Shown one piece after another: positions 50,847-60,049 of a DNA stretch of 64,000 nt (position 1 is the first letter of the stretch; every line of letters starts with the position of its first letter). Made by a program: the position numbers and the translations under genes. This DNA comes from Oerskovia sp042887685 (lineage in GTDB: Bacteria; Actinomycetota; Actinomycetes; Actinomycetales; Cellulomonadaceae). The stretch is from NCBI RefSeq assembly GCF_042887685.1, contig NZ_JBHVOS010000017.1, positions 1 to 64,000 of the forward strand, read 5' to 3'. The notes beneath the pieces were generated by a model. It saw only the letters and a program-made list of their open reading frames with translations, ran no database searches and had not been told where the DNA came from.

Positions 50847-51536
50847 TCAGTCGATGCCGCTGCCCGCGGGACGGAAGACGATCGAGGACGCGCGGTCGTT
50901 CATCGAACCGAGCGTGGCGCAGAAGGGGACGCAGTTCGTCGAGGCGCCCTTGACGTAGTTCTCGAGGTCGTAGAGGGTCGCCCAGCACTCGGCGTACGCG
51001 TTCAACGAGCTGATGTTGTTGTTCATCAGGTAGGGCGACAGCCTGGGGAACCCGTACGTGTTGCCCGTCATGCAGCCGTAGCCGCCGCTGCTCCAGAAGA
51101 CCTTGTTGCCCCCGGTGTGGTTGGCGCCCTTGTACGCGACGCCGATCATCATCGTCGTCCCTGGTGCGGCGGCCTTCGCGCCCGGGCCGGCGGCGCGGGA
51201 CTGCGACTGCGCCGCCTGGTCCTGCGCGAAGGCGCGCAGGGCGGCAGGTTCCCCGGCCTCGACGGCGGGATCGGTGACGGGCACGCCCGTGGCGGACTCG
51301 ATGGCCTCGCCGAACGTGTCGAAGCACTCGACCGTCGGCGCGGGCGTGAAGGCGACGTCCTGGCCCGCGGGGGTGGGCTGGGCGATGACCGAGCAGACCT
51401 CCTCCTCGGCCGTGAACGACTTCGAGGTGAGGTCGGGGCCTTCGGGGCCGTCGGCGAGCGCGGGCGTCGCGCTCAGCGCCCCGACGACGAGGATCGCCGC
51501 GGAGACGGCTGCGATACGGGTCGGACGACGTGACAT
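50847..51536 (-). CDS. Secreted I36/beta-gamma-crystallin-like protein, possible protease inhibitor
   Basis: A 229-residue exported protein with a signal peptide cleaved near ATPALA-DG. A variable Ala/Gln-rich middle with CFDTFGEAIESATG follows, then a C-terminal domain of about 90 residues with crystallin/I36-type features: YAECWATLYDLENYVKG, six cysteines and a terminal NDRASSIVF (compare the NDRxSSI signature of the family). Strong AAGGAG six bases before ATG 51536. Divergent from the secreted subtilisin, and both mature proteins begin with GPDLTS; a protease-inhibitor relationship is inference. Confidence 0.65.
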   Translation of the reverse strand: MSRRPTRIAAVSAAILVVGALSATPALADGPEGPDLTSKSFTAEEEVCSVIAQPTPAGQDVAFTPAPTVECFDTFGEAIESATGVPVTDPAVEAGEPAALRAFAQDQAAQSQSRAAGPGAKAAAPGTTMMIGVAYKGANHTGGNKVFWSSGGYGCMTGNTYGFPRLSPYLMNNNISSLNAYAECWATLYDLENYVKGASTNCVPFCATLGSMNDRASSIVFRPAGSGID

Positions 51537-51868
51537 GTGGTGCTCCTTCACAGCGTGGGCCGGGTCGACCGCTGCCCGCGGACGACGTCGACACGTGGGT
51601 GAGGACGGTCTGCGAAACCCCGGTGTTCCGCGCCCCCGCACCGATCGTAGGGGGCGGAGCACGCCCTGTCCTGGTTTGTCCTGGCTGCCTCGGTCCGGGG
51701 CTGCTGCCCGGTCGGTCCTGGTTCGGTGACGTTCGCGCAGCGCGCGGGCGTCGGACTTCACCTATAGCGTGCAGGCACGGTCGTCTGCACACAGCCGTCG
51801 GCGACCACAACGGGGGAACCACCACGCACCTTCAACGCCACCGGTCCGTACCGGGGAAATGAGTGTCG
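51537..51868. promoter_or_regulatory. Divergent promoter region of the I36-like/subtilisin pair
   Basis: A 332-base gene-free spacer. CTATAG/TATAGC at 51762-51768 is a possible -10 for the subtilisin about 100 bases upstream of its ATG, implying a long leader. The sequence around 51670-51715 repeats TCCTGG and GGTCGGTCC-like elements. Confidence 0.35.
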
Positions 51869-54800
51869 ATGAAGCACCGTTCGTTGTTAGCTGCTGTCTC
51901 AGGACTGGCGGTGGTCGCAGCCTCGGCGCTGCCCGCCGCGTCCGCCGATCCCGCCGGTCCGTCCGGCCCAGACCTCACGTCGCAGTCCGCGAGCTCGCTC
52001 TCCCCCACCGAGAGCGAGGCGGGCAAGGTCGCCCCCTCGCTCGCCGAGTCCACGGGGACCGTGACTGCGTTCGTCCAGCTCGACACCCCGTCCGGTGCGG
52101 ACCTCGCCGACCAGGGCGCGAGCCCGGCGCAGGTCGAGGACAACCAGGCCGTCGTCGAGCGCCTCGCGGACACCGTCGTCCCCGCGCAGACGAACGCCCG
52201 CAGTGCTCGCGCCGCGGGCGCTCCCCAGCAGGTGTCGGTCACGAGCAGGCTCGTCCCCGGCGTCGTCGTGACGGGCGACGCCGAGCAGGTGCGCGCCCTG
52301 GCTGCCGACGACAAGGTCGTCACGGTCTACCGCATCATCCCGAAGACGCCGTCGAACAAGGGCACCGACGCGTTCACGCGCGCCCTCGAGGCGTGGCAGA
52401 GCACCGGCTACACGGGGCAGGGCGTCCGGATCGGGATCATCGACACGGGCATCGACTACACGCACGCCGGGTTCGGCGGTCCGGGCACGCAGGCCGCGTA
52501 CGACGAGGCCTACGGCGCCAAGGGCCAGGGACCCGTCCCCGCGGGGACGTTCGACGACGCGAAGTACCTCGGGGGGTACGACTTCGCCGGCTACGACTAC
52601 GACGCGTCGGGCACCGTGCCGGGCACGTCGCTGATCCCGACGCCGGACGAGAACCCGATCGACTCGCTCGACTCGATCGGCTCGGGTCACGGCTCGCACG
52701 TCGCGGGCACGACGGGCGGCTACGGCGTCCTGGCCGACGGGACGACGTTCGACGGCGACTACACGACCCTCACCGACATCTCCGACTGGACCGTCGGGCC
52801 GGGCTCGGCCCCCGAGTCGGGGCTGTACGCGCTCAAGGTCTTCGGTGACCTGGGCGGCTCGACGAACGTCGTGGTCGACGCGCTCGAGTTCGCGGCCGAC
52901 CCCGACGGCGACGGCGACCTGTCCGACCGGCTCGACATCGTCAACCTGTCGCTCGGCTCGGACAACAGCCCCGCCGACGACCCGGAGAACCTGTTCATCG
53001 ACCAGCTCTCGCGCCTGGGCACGCTCGCGGTGGTGGCGTCGGGCAACGCGGGCGACGTGACCGACGTCGGCGGGTCGCCCGGCAACGCGCGCACCTCGCT
53101 CACGGTCGCGAACTCGGTGGGCAACACCCAGACGTTCGACGGCGTCGAGGTCACGGCCCCGGCGGGCGTCGCCGGCTCCTACCCGGCGCAGAACTCGCAG
53201 AGCTACACGGGTTCGGCCGACGTGACCGCGGAGGTCGCGTTCCTGGGCGCCACGGTCAGCGGGTGCACGCCCCTGACCCCGGCGCAGGCCGCCGCCACGG
53301 CGGGCAAGATCGCGTTCCTCTACTGGGACGACGACGACGCGACGCGGGCGTGCGGGAGCGCGACGCGTTTCAACAACGCGCAGGCCGCGGGTGCGGTCGG
53401 CGTCCTGCTGTCGTCCGAGCTCGAGGTCTTCGCCGCCGGGATCGCGGGCAACGCGGGCATCCCGGGCGCGCAGCTCACGGGCCCGAGCCACGACGCGCTG
53501 CGTCCGGCGATCGAGGCGGGCGGCGTCGTCCTGACGCTGGGCCCGTCGCTCGCGAACTCGTCGTTCGTCGAGATCCCTGCGATCGGGGACACGCTCAACG
53601 CGGGGTCGTCGCGCGGGGTGCACGGTTCGCTGGGCGTCGTGAAGCCCGACGTCGCCGCACCGGGCACGGGGATCTCGTCGGTGGCCTCGGGTCGTCTCAC
53701 GCAGCCCGGCATCAAGTCGGGTACGTCCATGGCGACCCCGCACGTCGCGGGCATCGCGGCGCTCGTCAAGGAGGCCCACCCGGGCTGGAGCGCGCAGCAG
53801 GTCAAGACGGCCGTCATGAACACGGCCTCGCACGACGTGTGGACGGGCCAGAACGGCACAGGGACCGCCTACGGCCCTGAGCGCGTGGGGTCCGGGCGCG
53901 TGGACGCGGTCGACGCGGTGAAGAACTCGACCCTCGCCTTCTCGGCGCAGGACAAGGAGCTCGTCTCGGTGTCGTACGGGCTCGTGCCCGTGGCGGACAA
54001 GACCGTCAAGGAGCGCCGCACGGTCGACGTGCAGAACACGGGTTCGCAGACCGTGAAGTACGCGGCGGCCTTCACGAGGTCGAGCAGCGCGGGGGGCGCG
54101 ACCGTCACGGTCTCGCCCGCGAACCTCACGATCCCCGCGGGGCAGACCCGGACGGTCACGCTGACCCTGACGGCCGACCCGGCGACGCTCGCCAAGCAGA
54201 TCGACCCGACGTCGGCCACGACCACCTCGGGCGTGCCGCGCGACTTCGTCGGCATGCTCACCGGTCGCCTGGTCCTGACGCCGGAGTCGGGCAGCGAGCT
54301 GCGCGTCCCGGTCCAGGCAGCACCGAGGCTCGTGAGCGACCTGACGGGCAAGGACGTCACGTTCCTGAACCAGGACACGTCGGCCGAGCTCGACCTCGAC
54401 GGACGCGGCGTGGCCTCGGGCGGCTGGACGTCGCTCGTGGCGCCGTTCGAGCTCAAGGCGACGAGCCCGCGGCTCGAGGCGGACGCCGCCGAGGGCTCGT
54501 CGGCATCGGCGGTCGCGTCGGGTGACATCCGCGCGGTCGGCTTCACGTCGAGCGCGCCGCAGTACGCGGCCGCGGGCGAGGACCCGGGCGCCGGGCGCAT
54601 CGGCATCGGCGTGGCCATGGACGGCGACTGGGCATCGCTCGGTGCGGTCATGTTCCCGTCGGTCGAGACCGACGTGGACGGCGACGGCTCGGCCGAGTTC
54701 GAGACCGTGGTCCGCAAGTACAACGAGTCGGACCTGACCCTGGCGACCACGTACACGCTCAAGGACTGGACCGGTCCCGACGGCGAGGAGTACGGAGCGG

Positions 54801-55492
54801 GCGAGGGCGTGCTGCTCGAGCCGGTCAACTCGGTCTGGGCGAACGTCGACACGTCGGTCTTCGACAGCAACGTGCTGGTGGTGCCGATCGCGATCGGCGA
54901 GCTCGGCATCGAGCCGGGCACCGTGCCGTCCTTCACGGTCGCGACGTACTCGTACTACGGGACGCAGCCCGACCAGTCGATCGACCGGGTCGGGCCGTTC
55001 ACGGGCGACCCGTACGACCCCGCGTACTGGTTCAGCGGCGGTGGTCAGCTGCTGTTCGTGGGCGCCGACGACGCCCCGGTCACGGTCAACCGGTCCGCTG
55101 CCGCGGCCGAGGCCGGGACGGGCGAGCTGCTCCTGCTGCACCTGCACAACGCGAGCGCCGGGAAGCGCTGGCAGACGGTCGGGGTCCGGAACCTCGACGC
55201 GTCGGTCGAGCTCACGGTCACGGCGCAGTCGCGCTGCGTCGCGGGCAAGGCGCAGGTCGCGGTCCGCGCGGTCAACGACGGCGACCTCAGGGCCGACGTC
55301 GTGGTCGAGACACCGTTCGGGACCAAGACGTTCAAGGGCGTCGCGCCGGGCAGGTCGGCCTCGCAGTCGTTCAGCTCGCGGGCGACCGGGATCGACGCCG
55401 GTACGGCGACGGTCACGGGCACCGCGATCGTCGAAGGCGTCACGGTCACGACGCCGTACGAAGCCGGGTACGGGGCGATCAGCTGCGGCTGA
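51869..55492 (+). CDS. Secreted subtilisin-like serine protease (S8)
   Basis: A 1207-residue exported protease: signal peptide (about 1-27), inhibitor-I9-like propeptide (about 60-155, VTAFVQLDTPSGADL), S8 domain with Asp192 (IIDTGIDYTHAG), His274 (GHGSHVAG) and Ser620 (SGTSMATPHVAG), and a PA domain inserted between His and Ser (about 447-560). Fn3-like and further beta domains run to the end, with four acidic PGDGD-like patches such as DPDGDGD. The C-terminal part (about 700-1207) is unassigned. ATG 51869 or GTG 51863. Nearest relatives are minor extracellular (Vpr-type) proteases; substrates unknown. Followed by two terminators. Confidence 0.9.
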   Translation: MKHRSLLAAVSGLAVVAASALPAASADPAGPSGPDLTSQSASSLSPTESEAGKVAPSLAESTGTVTAFVQLDTPSGADLADQGASPAQVEDNQAVVERLADTVVPAQTNARSARAAGAPQQVSVTSRLVPGVVVTGDAEQVRALAADDKVVTVYRIIPKTPSNKGTDAFTRALEAWQSTGYTGQGVRIGIIDTGIDYTHAGFGGPGTQAAYDEAYGAKGQGPVPAGTFDDAKYLGGYDFAGYDYDASGTVPGTSLIPTPDENPIDSLDSIGSGHGSHVAGTTGGYGVLADGTTFDGDYTTLTDISDWTVGPGSAPESGLYALKVFGDLGGSTNVVVDALEFAADPDGDGDLSDRLDIVNLSLGSDNSPADDPENLFIDQLSRLGTLAVVASGNAGDVTDVGGSPGNARTSLTVANSVGNTQTFDGVEVTAPAGVAGSYPAQNSQSYTGSADVTAEVAFLGATVSGCTPLTPAQAAATAGKIAFLYWDDDDATRACGSATRFNNAQAAGAVGVLLSSELEVFAAGIAGNAGIPGAQLTGPSHDALRPAIEAGGVVLTLGPSLANSSFVEIPAIGDTLNAGSSRGVHGSLGVVKPDVAAPGTGISSVASGRLTQPGIKSGTSMATPHVAGIAALVKEAHPGWSAQQVKTAVMNTASHDVWTGQNGTGTAYGPERVGSGRVDAVDAVKNSTLAFSAQDKELVSVSYGLVPVADKTVKERRTVDVQNTGSQTVKYAAAFTRSSSAGGATVTVSPANLTIPAGQTRTVTLTLTADPATLAKQIDPTSATTTSGVPRDFVGMLTGRLVLTPESGSELRVPVQAAPRLVSDLTGKDVTFLNQDTSAELDLDGRGVASGGWTSLVAPFELKATSPRLEADAAEGSSASAVASGDIRAVGFTSSAPQYAAAGEDPGAGRIGIGVAMDGDWASLGAVMFPSVETDVDGDGSAEFETVVRKYNESDLTLATTYTLKDWTGPDGEEYGAGEGVLLEPVNSVWANVDTSVFDSNVLVVPIAIGELGIEPGTVPSFTVATYSYYGTQPDQSIDRVGPFTGDPYDPAYWFSGGGQLLFVGADDAPVTVNRSAAAAEAGTGELLLLHLHNASAGKRWQTVGVRNLDASVELTVTAQSRCVAGKAQVAVRAVNDGDLRADVVVETPFGTKTFKGVAPGRSASQSFSSRATGIDAGTATVTGTAIVEGVTVTTPYEAGYGAISCG

Positions 55493-55514
55493 CACCTCGA
55501 CCAGCCGGGCCTCG

Positions 55515-55552
55515 TCAGGACGGGAGCGTGCATGGGGCCGCTCCCGTCCTGA
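55515..55552 (+). terminator. Terminator 1 after the subtilisin gene
   Basis: TCAGGACGGGAGCG (55515-55528) and CGCTCCCGTCCTGA (55539-55552) are perfect 14-base arms with a ten-base loop. Confidence 0.75.
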
Positions 55553-55590
55553 CCGGGGACGCCACGAGCACCCGGTGAACGGGACGACGA

Positions 55591-55616
55591 AGGGCGCGAC
55601 CCGCGGGTCGCGCCCT
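55591..55616 (+). terminator. Terminator 2 after the subtilisin gene
   Basis: AGGGCGCGACCC (55591-55602) and GGGTCGCGCCCT (55605-55616) form a perfect 12-base stem followed by TCTGGTCTCC. Together with terminator 1 it isolates the low-GC gene from read-through. Confidence 0.75.
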
Positions 55617-55674
55617 TCTGGTCTCCCCGGACGTCCCGAGGACACTCTGGGGAACCGTGTCAGGACGAGCGTGG

Positions 55675-55830
55675 ATCCCAGCCAAGCCGAGCAGCCATTA
55701 ACCCCGGCAGCAACGATCGCTAGAGATTTCACCCTCGAGGCTACCCGCATCCGCTCTCACGCGAGCGATAAGCCGCTACAATCGCGAGCAAGCCAGAGAG
55801 GCTGGCGGAAAAACGAGGATCGAGTAGAGC
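55675..55830 (+). promoter_or_regulatory. Promoter/leader of the SIR2-STAND gene and start of low-GC DNA
   Basis: Base composition falls abruptly after a CAGGACGAGCGTGG copy at 55661-55674. TACAAT at 55777-55782 is a good -10 box, about 48 bases before the ATG; no clear -35. The leader has small hairpins (CGCTC/GAGCG; AGCC/GGCT at 55791-55803) and only a weak ribosome site. Confidence 0.45.
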
Positions 55831-58614
55831 ATGCCAATCGGCAACGAGGCCGACCTGATCGCGCGCCTACGTTCAATCTACCGCAACGGCGACGAGACGC
55901 GGTCATTGTCAATCCTCTGCGGATCAGGGATCACATCCTCGGTCATTGCGAGCCCGGCGCATATCGTTGAAATGACGCGCAAAGGGCTCCACAGTGAGGA
56001 TCGCCAAGATCTCGATTCTGCACTCGCAGACATCGTCGACGATGCGGAAAAGTATCGAGCCACCTTCGATTTTCTTGCCCTCCGTCGCGAACCCGGATAC
56101 CGCGATCGAGTCATTCAACTGGCCACCCTCGGCGCCTACAAGGGTCTGGACAGTCAGCAGACCCCCACTCTCACCGCTGAGGCACTCACTACATACGAAA
56201 ACGACGAAGAGTCTTGGAAACTGCCCATTGGTGTCGAATCTCTGGGACGAATCTGGGCCGGAACAGCGAACATCAAGCGGGGCCCCATCCTCACTTCGAA
56301 CTTTGATCCTCTATGCGAGATTGCGATTCGACGCGCCGGAGGAACGCCAGTAACGAACGTGCTGGATACAGACGGGGCGTTCCTACGTGACGTGAGGGTT
56401 TCGTCCGAACCTCATATCGTCCATTTCCACGGATACTGGCGCGGTCAAGCAACTCTAAGCATGGCAAATCAACTGAGCCAAAGCAGACCCGCACTTGGCG
56501 CGTCATTGCGCACAGTCCTCCGGAGAAACACTCTCTTAGTTATAGGTTACGGAGGCTGGAGCGACGCACTCACGGCGAAGATGGTAGAGATTATCGGCGA
56601 GCAAGATTCTACCGTCCTGGACATCCTATGGTGCCACTTTGGCGATGTGGCAGACCTGAACAATCAGATTGCCGCAAATCCGGTGCTACAGTCTCTTTCT
56701 AACGCCCCTGGCAACGTCCAGTTCTATGCGAAAATTGATTCTGACACACTCTTTCCCAAACTGGAAAGGGCCCTCTCCGAGCACCTCGCCTATCCGGACG
56801 ATAGCCGCACAAAGAACCCGGGTGGCGGCCTAATCGGGTGGCAAATAGTAGATGGCAAACCAATTTCCAGAGATCATGCGATCGAAAAGTCAGCGGCGCT
56901 GAGCTTCTTTGATGGGCGCCTTCCTAACTGGGGCGACGCTGCGAGCCCTCTAATCCCCCTGCGGGACGTCTCCGCCTCGTGCATAAATCAGATCAAGCGC
57001 GCAATCTCCAATAGGACACCTTCCATGTCTCTACTCCTTGGCCCTAGTGGAGAAGGCAAATCTACGGCGTTAATGCAGATCGCTGCCGCATTGGCGCGCG
57101 AGAGGAAAGCCGGCGCCATGGTCATGTACCACCCAGACGGCGGGTTGGCCGCAGCCGACGAAGTACTAGCACTACCACCCGGGCGAGAGTACATTCTCGT
57201 CCTTGACGAGGCCTCAAAATGCGTTGACAGGCTTCGAGATCTTGTGCGTCGAGCAAACGAGGTTGGTCGAAAGAACATCCACCTAGTACTTGCAGCTCGC
57301 TCAACCGACTGGCGCAATTCTGGCGGAGCCGGCTTCTCATGGCGGCAGCATATCGGCTTTTTTGACCACTCGATCAGTGGCATGACACGGAACGATGCAG
57401 TATCGGTAGTGGATGCCTGGAGTAGAATCGGCGAATCGGCCCTCGGTGAGTTACGTCAGATTCCGACCAGAGAGGACCGAATTCAACAATTGCTTCGAGC
57501 GGCAAGAGATGGCCAAGCCGCCGGGGAAGGGGCGTTTCTTGGAGCACTCCTGACCACCAGGTATGGGAACGGGTTCCGCGATCACGTGGTTGAACTAATG
57601 CGACGCCTTGCCAACTGGGAGGTGCTCTCGGAGGAGCGCACTTCCACTCTCTTGGACGCCTTCGCAGCGATCGCCCTTCCACATTCGCTAAATATCCGCA
57701 CATTGTCACCTAGCGTCCTAGCTGGCGCGCTTGGCGTTTCTGTAGACGAACTTTACCACGAAGTCCTTGTCAAGCTTGGAGATGAGGCGGCCGTCACATA
57801 CTCGCGGGAGGCAGTGCTAGTCAGACACAGCATGATCGCGAGAACGGCTATCGATGCCGCAACGGACGGTGGCATCATCTTGGCAGACACGGTGGCGCGG
57901 CTAGTGCGATCATCGGTGGAACAGATCGAGTTCACGGGCCCGAGAGCGGATCTACTTGAGATTGCATATCTGTCGCGAAAGATTGATGATCCAAAACTCG
58001 CCGTCGTAGCCGCCGAGGTCGCCGCGAGCACAGCTCCGATGCGCTTGTCGTACAAAAGTAGCCTTAGCAAGGCGCTGCGGCGAGCAAATCGTTACCCCGA
58101 TGCGTGCGAAGTGGGCGAGACAGCCCTTGCGCAACTCAGCGCGGCTCCTGATCTTTCGACCGCCGGTCGCCCATTCTTTACAGAGTGGGGCATCGCCGAG
58201 GGGCACGCTTCGAGGTGGGCCCGAAATGCTTCTCTCGCTGGCGTTGCTCTTGCAGATAACTTCAACCTGGGAGCGCTTCGCGGCGACCAAGCGATGGTCG
58301 CACTCTACTGTCTTTCGTTTGCGTTCCGGCGGCTTTCCGAGGATAGGAATTCGGCAGTTTTCGCCAACGCGGCTCTCGCAGTCTTCGAAATAACGGCCAG
58401 CGAGCGTCTCGACAAGAATGCTGATTGGACGGACGATCTGAACCTTTGGCTACGGGGAAATGGCGTGCGGTCGAAGCTGGCGGGCGCGGCCGCAATGGAG
58501 GCCATCACTGAAGCACTCTCGGTTGCCGATTCACTACTTGAGGCCCCGTTCTTGCATATGCTTCCGGGAAACTCACGGAGATTCTCTGAACTGAATACAC
58601 TAGCATCCTGGTAG
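55831..58614 (+). CDS. SIR2-like/STAND ATPase fusion, candidate anti-phage defence effector
   Basis: A 927-residue protein about 50% G+C, with A/T-ending codons unlike its neighbours. SIR2-like domain (about 1-320): ILCGSGITSSVI (28-39), TSNFD (155-159), VHFHGYWRG with the expected catalytic His200, and LLVIGYGGWSD (235-245). Nucleotide-binding STAND-type ATPase (about 390-690): Walker A LLLGPSGEGKST (401-412) and Walker B ILVLDEAS (455-462). The C-terminus (about 700-927) is helical and TPR-like. In known systems, SIR2 domains deplete NAD+ when a STAND or Argonaute partner senses a phage, causing abortive infection; by architecture this resembles Avs-type (SIR2-STAND) proteins. No partner gene in view. 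Convergent with eboF, 28 bases apart. Confidence 0.8.
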   Translation: MPIGNEADLIARLRSIYRNGDETRSLSILCGSGITSSVIASPAHIVEMTRKGLHSEDRQDLDSALADIVDDAEKYRATFDFLALRREPGYRDRVIQLATLGAYKGLDSQQTPTLTAEALTTYENDEESWKLPIGVESLGRIWAGTANIKRGPILTSNFDPLCEIAIRRAGGTPVTNVLDTDGAFLRDVRVSSEPHIVHFHGYWRGQATLSMANQLSQSRPALGASLRTVLRRNTLLVIGYGGWSDALTAKMVEIIGEQDSTVLDILWCHFGDVADLNNQIAANPVLQSLSNAPGNVQFYAKIDSDTLFPKLERALSEHLAYPDDSRTKNPGGGLIGWQIVDGKPISRDHAIEKSAALSFFDGRLPNWGDAASPLIPLRDVSASCINQIKRAISNRTPSMSLLLGPSGEGKSTALMQIAAALARERKAGAMVMYHPDGGLAAADEVLALPPGREYILVLDEASKCVDRLRDLVRRANEVGRKNIHLVLAARSTDWRNSGGAGFSWRQHIGFFDHSISGMTRNDAVSVVDAWSRIGESALGELRQIPTREDRIQQLLRAARDGQAAGEGAFLGALLTTRYGNGFRDHVVELMRRLANWEVLSEERTSTLLDAFAAIALPHSLNIRTLSPSVLAGALGVSVDELYHEVLVKLGDEAAVTYSREAVLVRHSMIARTAIDAATDGGIILADTVARLVRSSVEQIEFTGPRADLLEIAYLSRKIDDPKLAVVAAEVAASTAPMRLSYKSSLSKALRRANRYPDACEVGETALAQLSAAPDLSTAGRPFFTEWGIAEGHASRWARNASLAGVALADNFNLGALRGDQAMVALYCLSFAFRRLSEDRNSAVFANAALAVFEITASERLDKNADWTDDLNLWLRGNGVRSKLAGAAAMEAITEALSVADSLLEAPFLHMLPGNSRRFSELNTLASW

Positions 58615-58642
58615 CCTTCCGTTCATGCGGGCCGGCGGCTCC

Positions 58643-60049
58643 TCAGACCTTCACGCCGAGGTTCTGCATCTCGAGCACCAGGCCCTTGATCGCTGCGGCG
58701 GGCACCTGTCCCCCGCGCTCGACGAGCGCCGCGACCGACGCGGGGATCTCGGCCTCCGAGCACAGGATCAGGGGCGTGTCGGCCGCGGAGTCGGGCAGCC
58801 GTCCGTGCGTGCCGCGCACGTAGGACGCGTCGAGCGGGACGGTGCTCATGGCGTAGCGCAGCCCGAGCTTCTTCTTGACGAGGTTCATCCCGGCCTTGGC
58901 CTTGGCGAGCGGGTCGGCCGGGTCGAAGAACAGCTCGGCGGGGTCGTAGCCGGGCTTGCGGTGGATGTCGACGCCGCGCGCGTACTCGGGGGCGCGGGCG
59001 TCGTCGAGCCAGTAGTAGTAGGTGAACCACGCGCCGGGCTCGGCGACCACGACGAGGTCGCCCGAGCGCTTGTGGTCGAGCCCGTAGCGGGCCTGCGCCT
59101 CACGGTCGAGGACCTCGTCGACGCCGGGCACGCTGCGCAGCAGGTCCTGCACGCGGGCGAGCCGCGACGGGTCGTCGACGTACACGTGCGCGACCTGGTG
59201 GTCTGCGACCGCGAACGCCTTGGACGTCCAGGGGTCGAGCTGTTCCTTGCCGTCCTGCACGTAGACCTCGAGCAGCCCCTCGCGGCGCAGGATCCGGTTG
59301 AGGTGCACGGGCTTGTCCGCCTCGGCGATGCCGTACTCGGAGACCACGACGACCGCGACCCCGTTGTTGGCCGCGTCGTCGAGCAGCGGGGCGAGGACGG
59401 CGTCGAGCTCGGCGGCCGCGGCGTCGGCCTCGGGAGAGTCGGGCCCGAACCGCTGGAGGTCGTAGTCGAGGTGCGGCACGTAGGCCATGGTGAGCTCGGG
59501 CGAGTGGGTGCGCAGGACGTGCCGGGTCGCGTCGACGATCCAGGCCGAGGACGCGATCGCGGCGGTCGGGCCCCAGTAGGTGAACAGGGGGAACTCGCCG
59601 AACCGCCCGGTGAGCTCGTCGTGCAGCGCGGGCGGGCGGATGTACGCGTCGGGCGACTTGCGCCCGTCGGCGTGGTAGATCGGGCGGGGTGTGACGGTCA
59701 CGTCGGTCGTGGCGCCCATGGCGTACCACCAGCAGACGTTCGCGGTGCGGTGGTCGGGGTTCGCGCGCCGTGCGGCCTCCCAGACCTTCTCGCCCGAGAC
59801 GAGCTTGTTGTGCTGACGCCAGAGGAACACCTCGCCGAGCTCGCGGAAGTACCAGCCGTTGCCCACGGCGCCGTGCTGGGCGGGGGCGAGGCCCGTGGTC
59901 ATGGTCGCCTGGACGGTGCACGTGACGGCGGGCAGGACAGTCGCGAGCTGGGTCTGCCAGCCGCCCGCGGCGAGCTGCCGCAGGCGCGGCATGTGGGCGA
60001 GGGCCTTCTCGGTGAGCCCGACGACGTCGAGCAGCAGCACGGGCTTCAT
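58643..60049 (-). CDS. eboF: EboF-like alkaline phosphatase/nucleotide pyrophosphatase family protein
   Basis: A 468-residue member of the alkaline phosphatase superfamily (type I phosphodiesterase). It opens MKPVLLLDVVGLTEKALAHM, with metal ligand Asp8 and a likely nucleophile Thr in TCTVQATMTTG. YVPHLDYDLQRFGPDS supplies a further Asp/His metal pair; where relatives have SDHG this protein reads SEYG. Such enzymes hydrolyse phosphodiesters or pyrophosphates, but Ebo-associated substrates are unknown. ATG 60049 overlaps the eboE stop (ATGA). Last gene of the ebo operon; no hairpin follows it before the SIR2 gene. Confidence 0.85.
   Translation of the reverse strand: MKPVLLLDVVGLTEKALAHMPRLRQLAAGGWQTQLATVLPAVTCTVQATMTTGLAPAQHGAVGNGWYFRELGEVFLWRQHNKLVSGEKVWEAARRANPDHRTANVCWWYAMGATTDVTVTPRPIYHADGRKSPDAYIRPPALHDELTGRFGEFPLFTYWGPTAAIASSAWIVDATRHVLRTHSPELTMAYVPHLDYDLQRFGPDSPEADAAAAELDAVLAPLLDDAANNGVAVVVVSEYGIAEADKPVHLNRILRREGLLEVYVQDGKEQLDPWTSKAFAVADHQVAHVYVDDPSRLARVQDLLRSVPGVDEVLDREAQARYGLDHKRSGDLVVVAEPGAWFTYYYWLDDARAPEYARGVDIHRKPGYDPAELFFDPADPLAKAKAGMNLVKKKLGLRYAMSTVPLDASYVRGTHGRLPDSAADTPLILCSEAEIPASVAALVERGGQVPAAAIKGLVLEMQNLGVKV

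Noticed and set aside
55493..58642. Prophage or integrative element with tRNA attachment site
   Set aside because: No tRNA, integrase, transposase or flanking direct repeat could be found; the transferred segment appears to hold one gene only.
58615..58642. Second gene of the SIR2 system (antitoxin or sensor)
   Set aside because: Only 28 bases separate the SIR2 gene from eboF, and no small ORF with low-GC codon use is seen on its other side.
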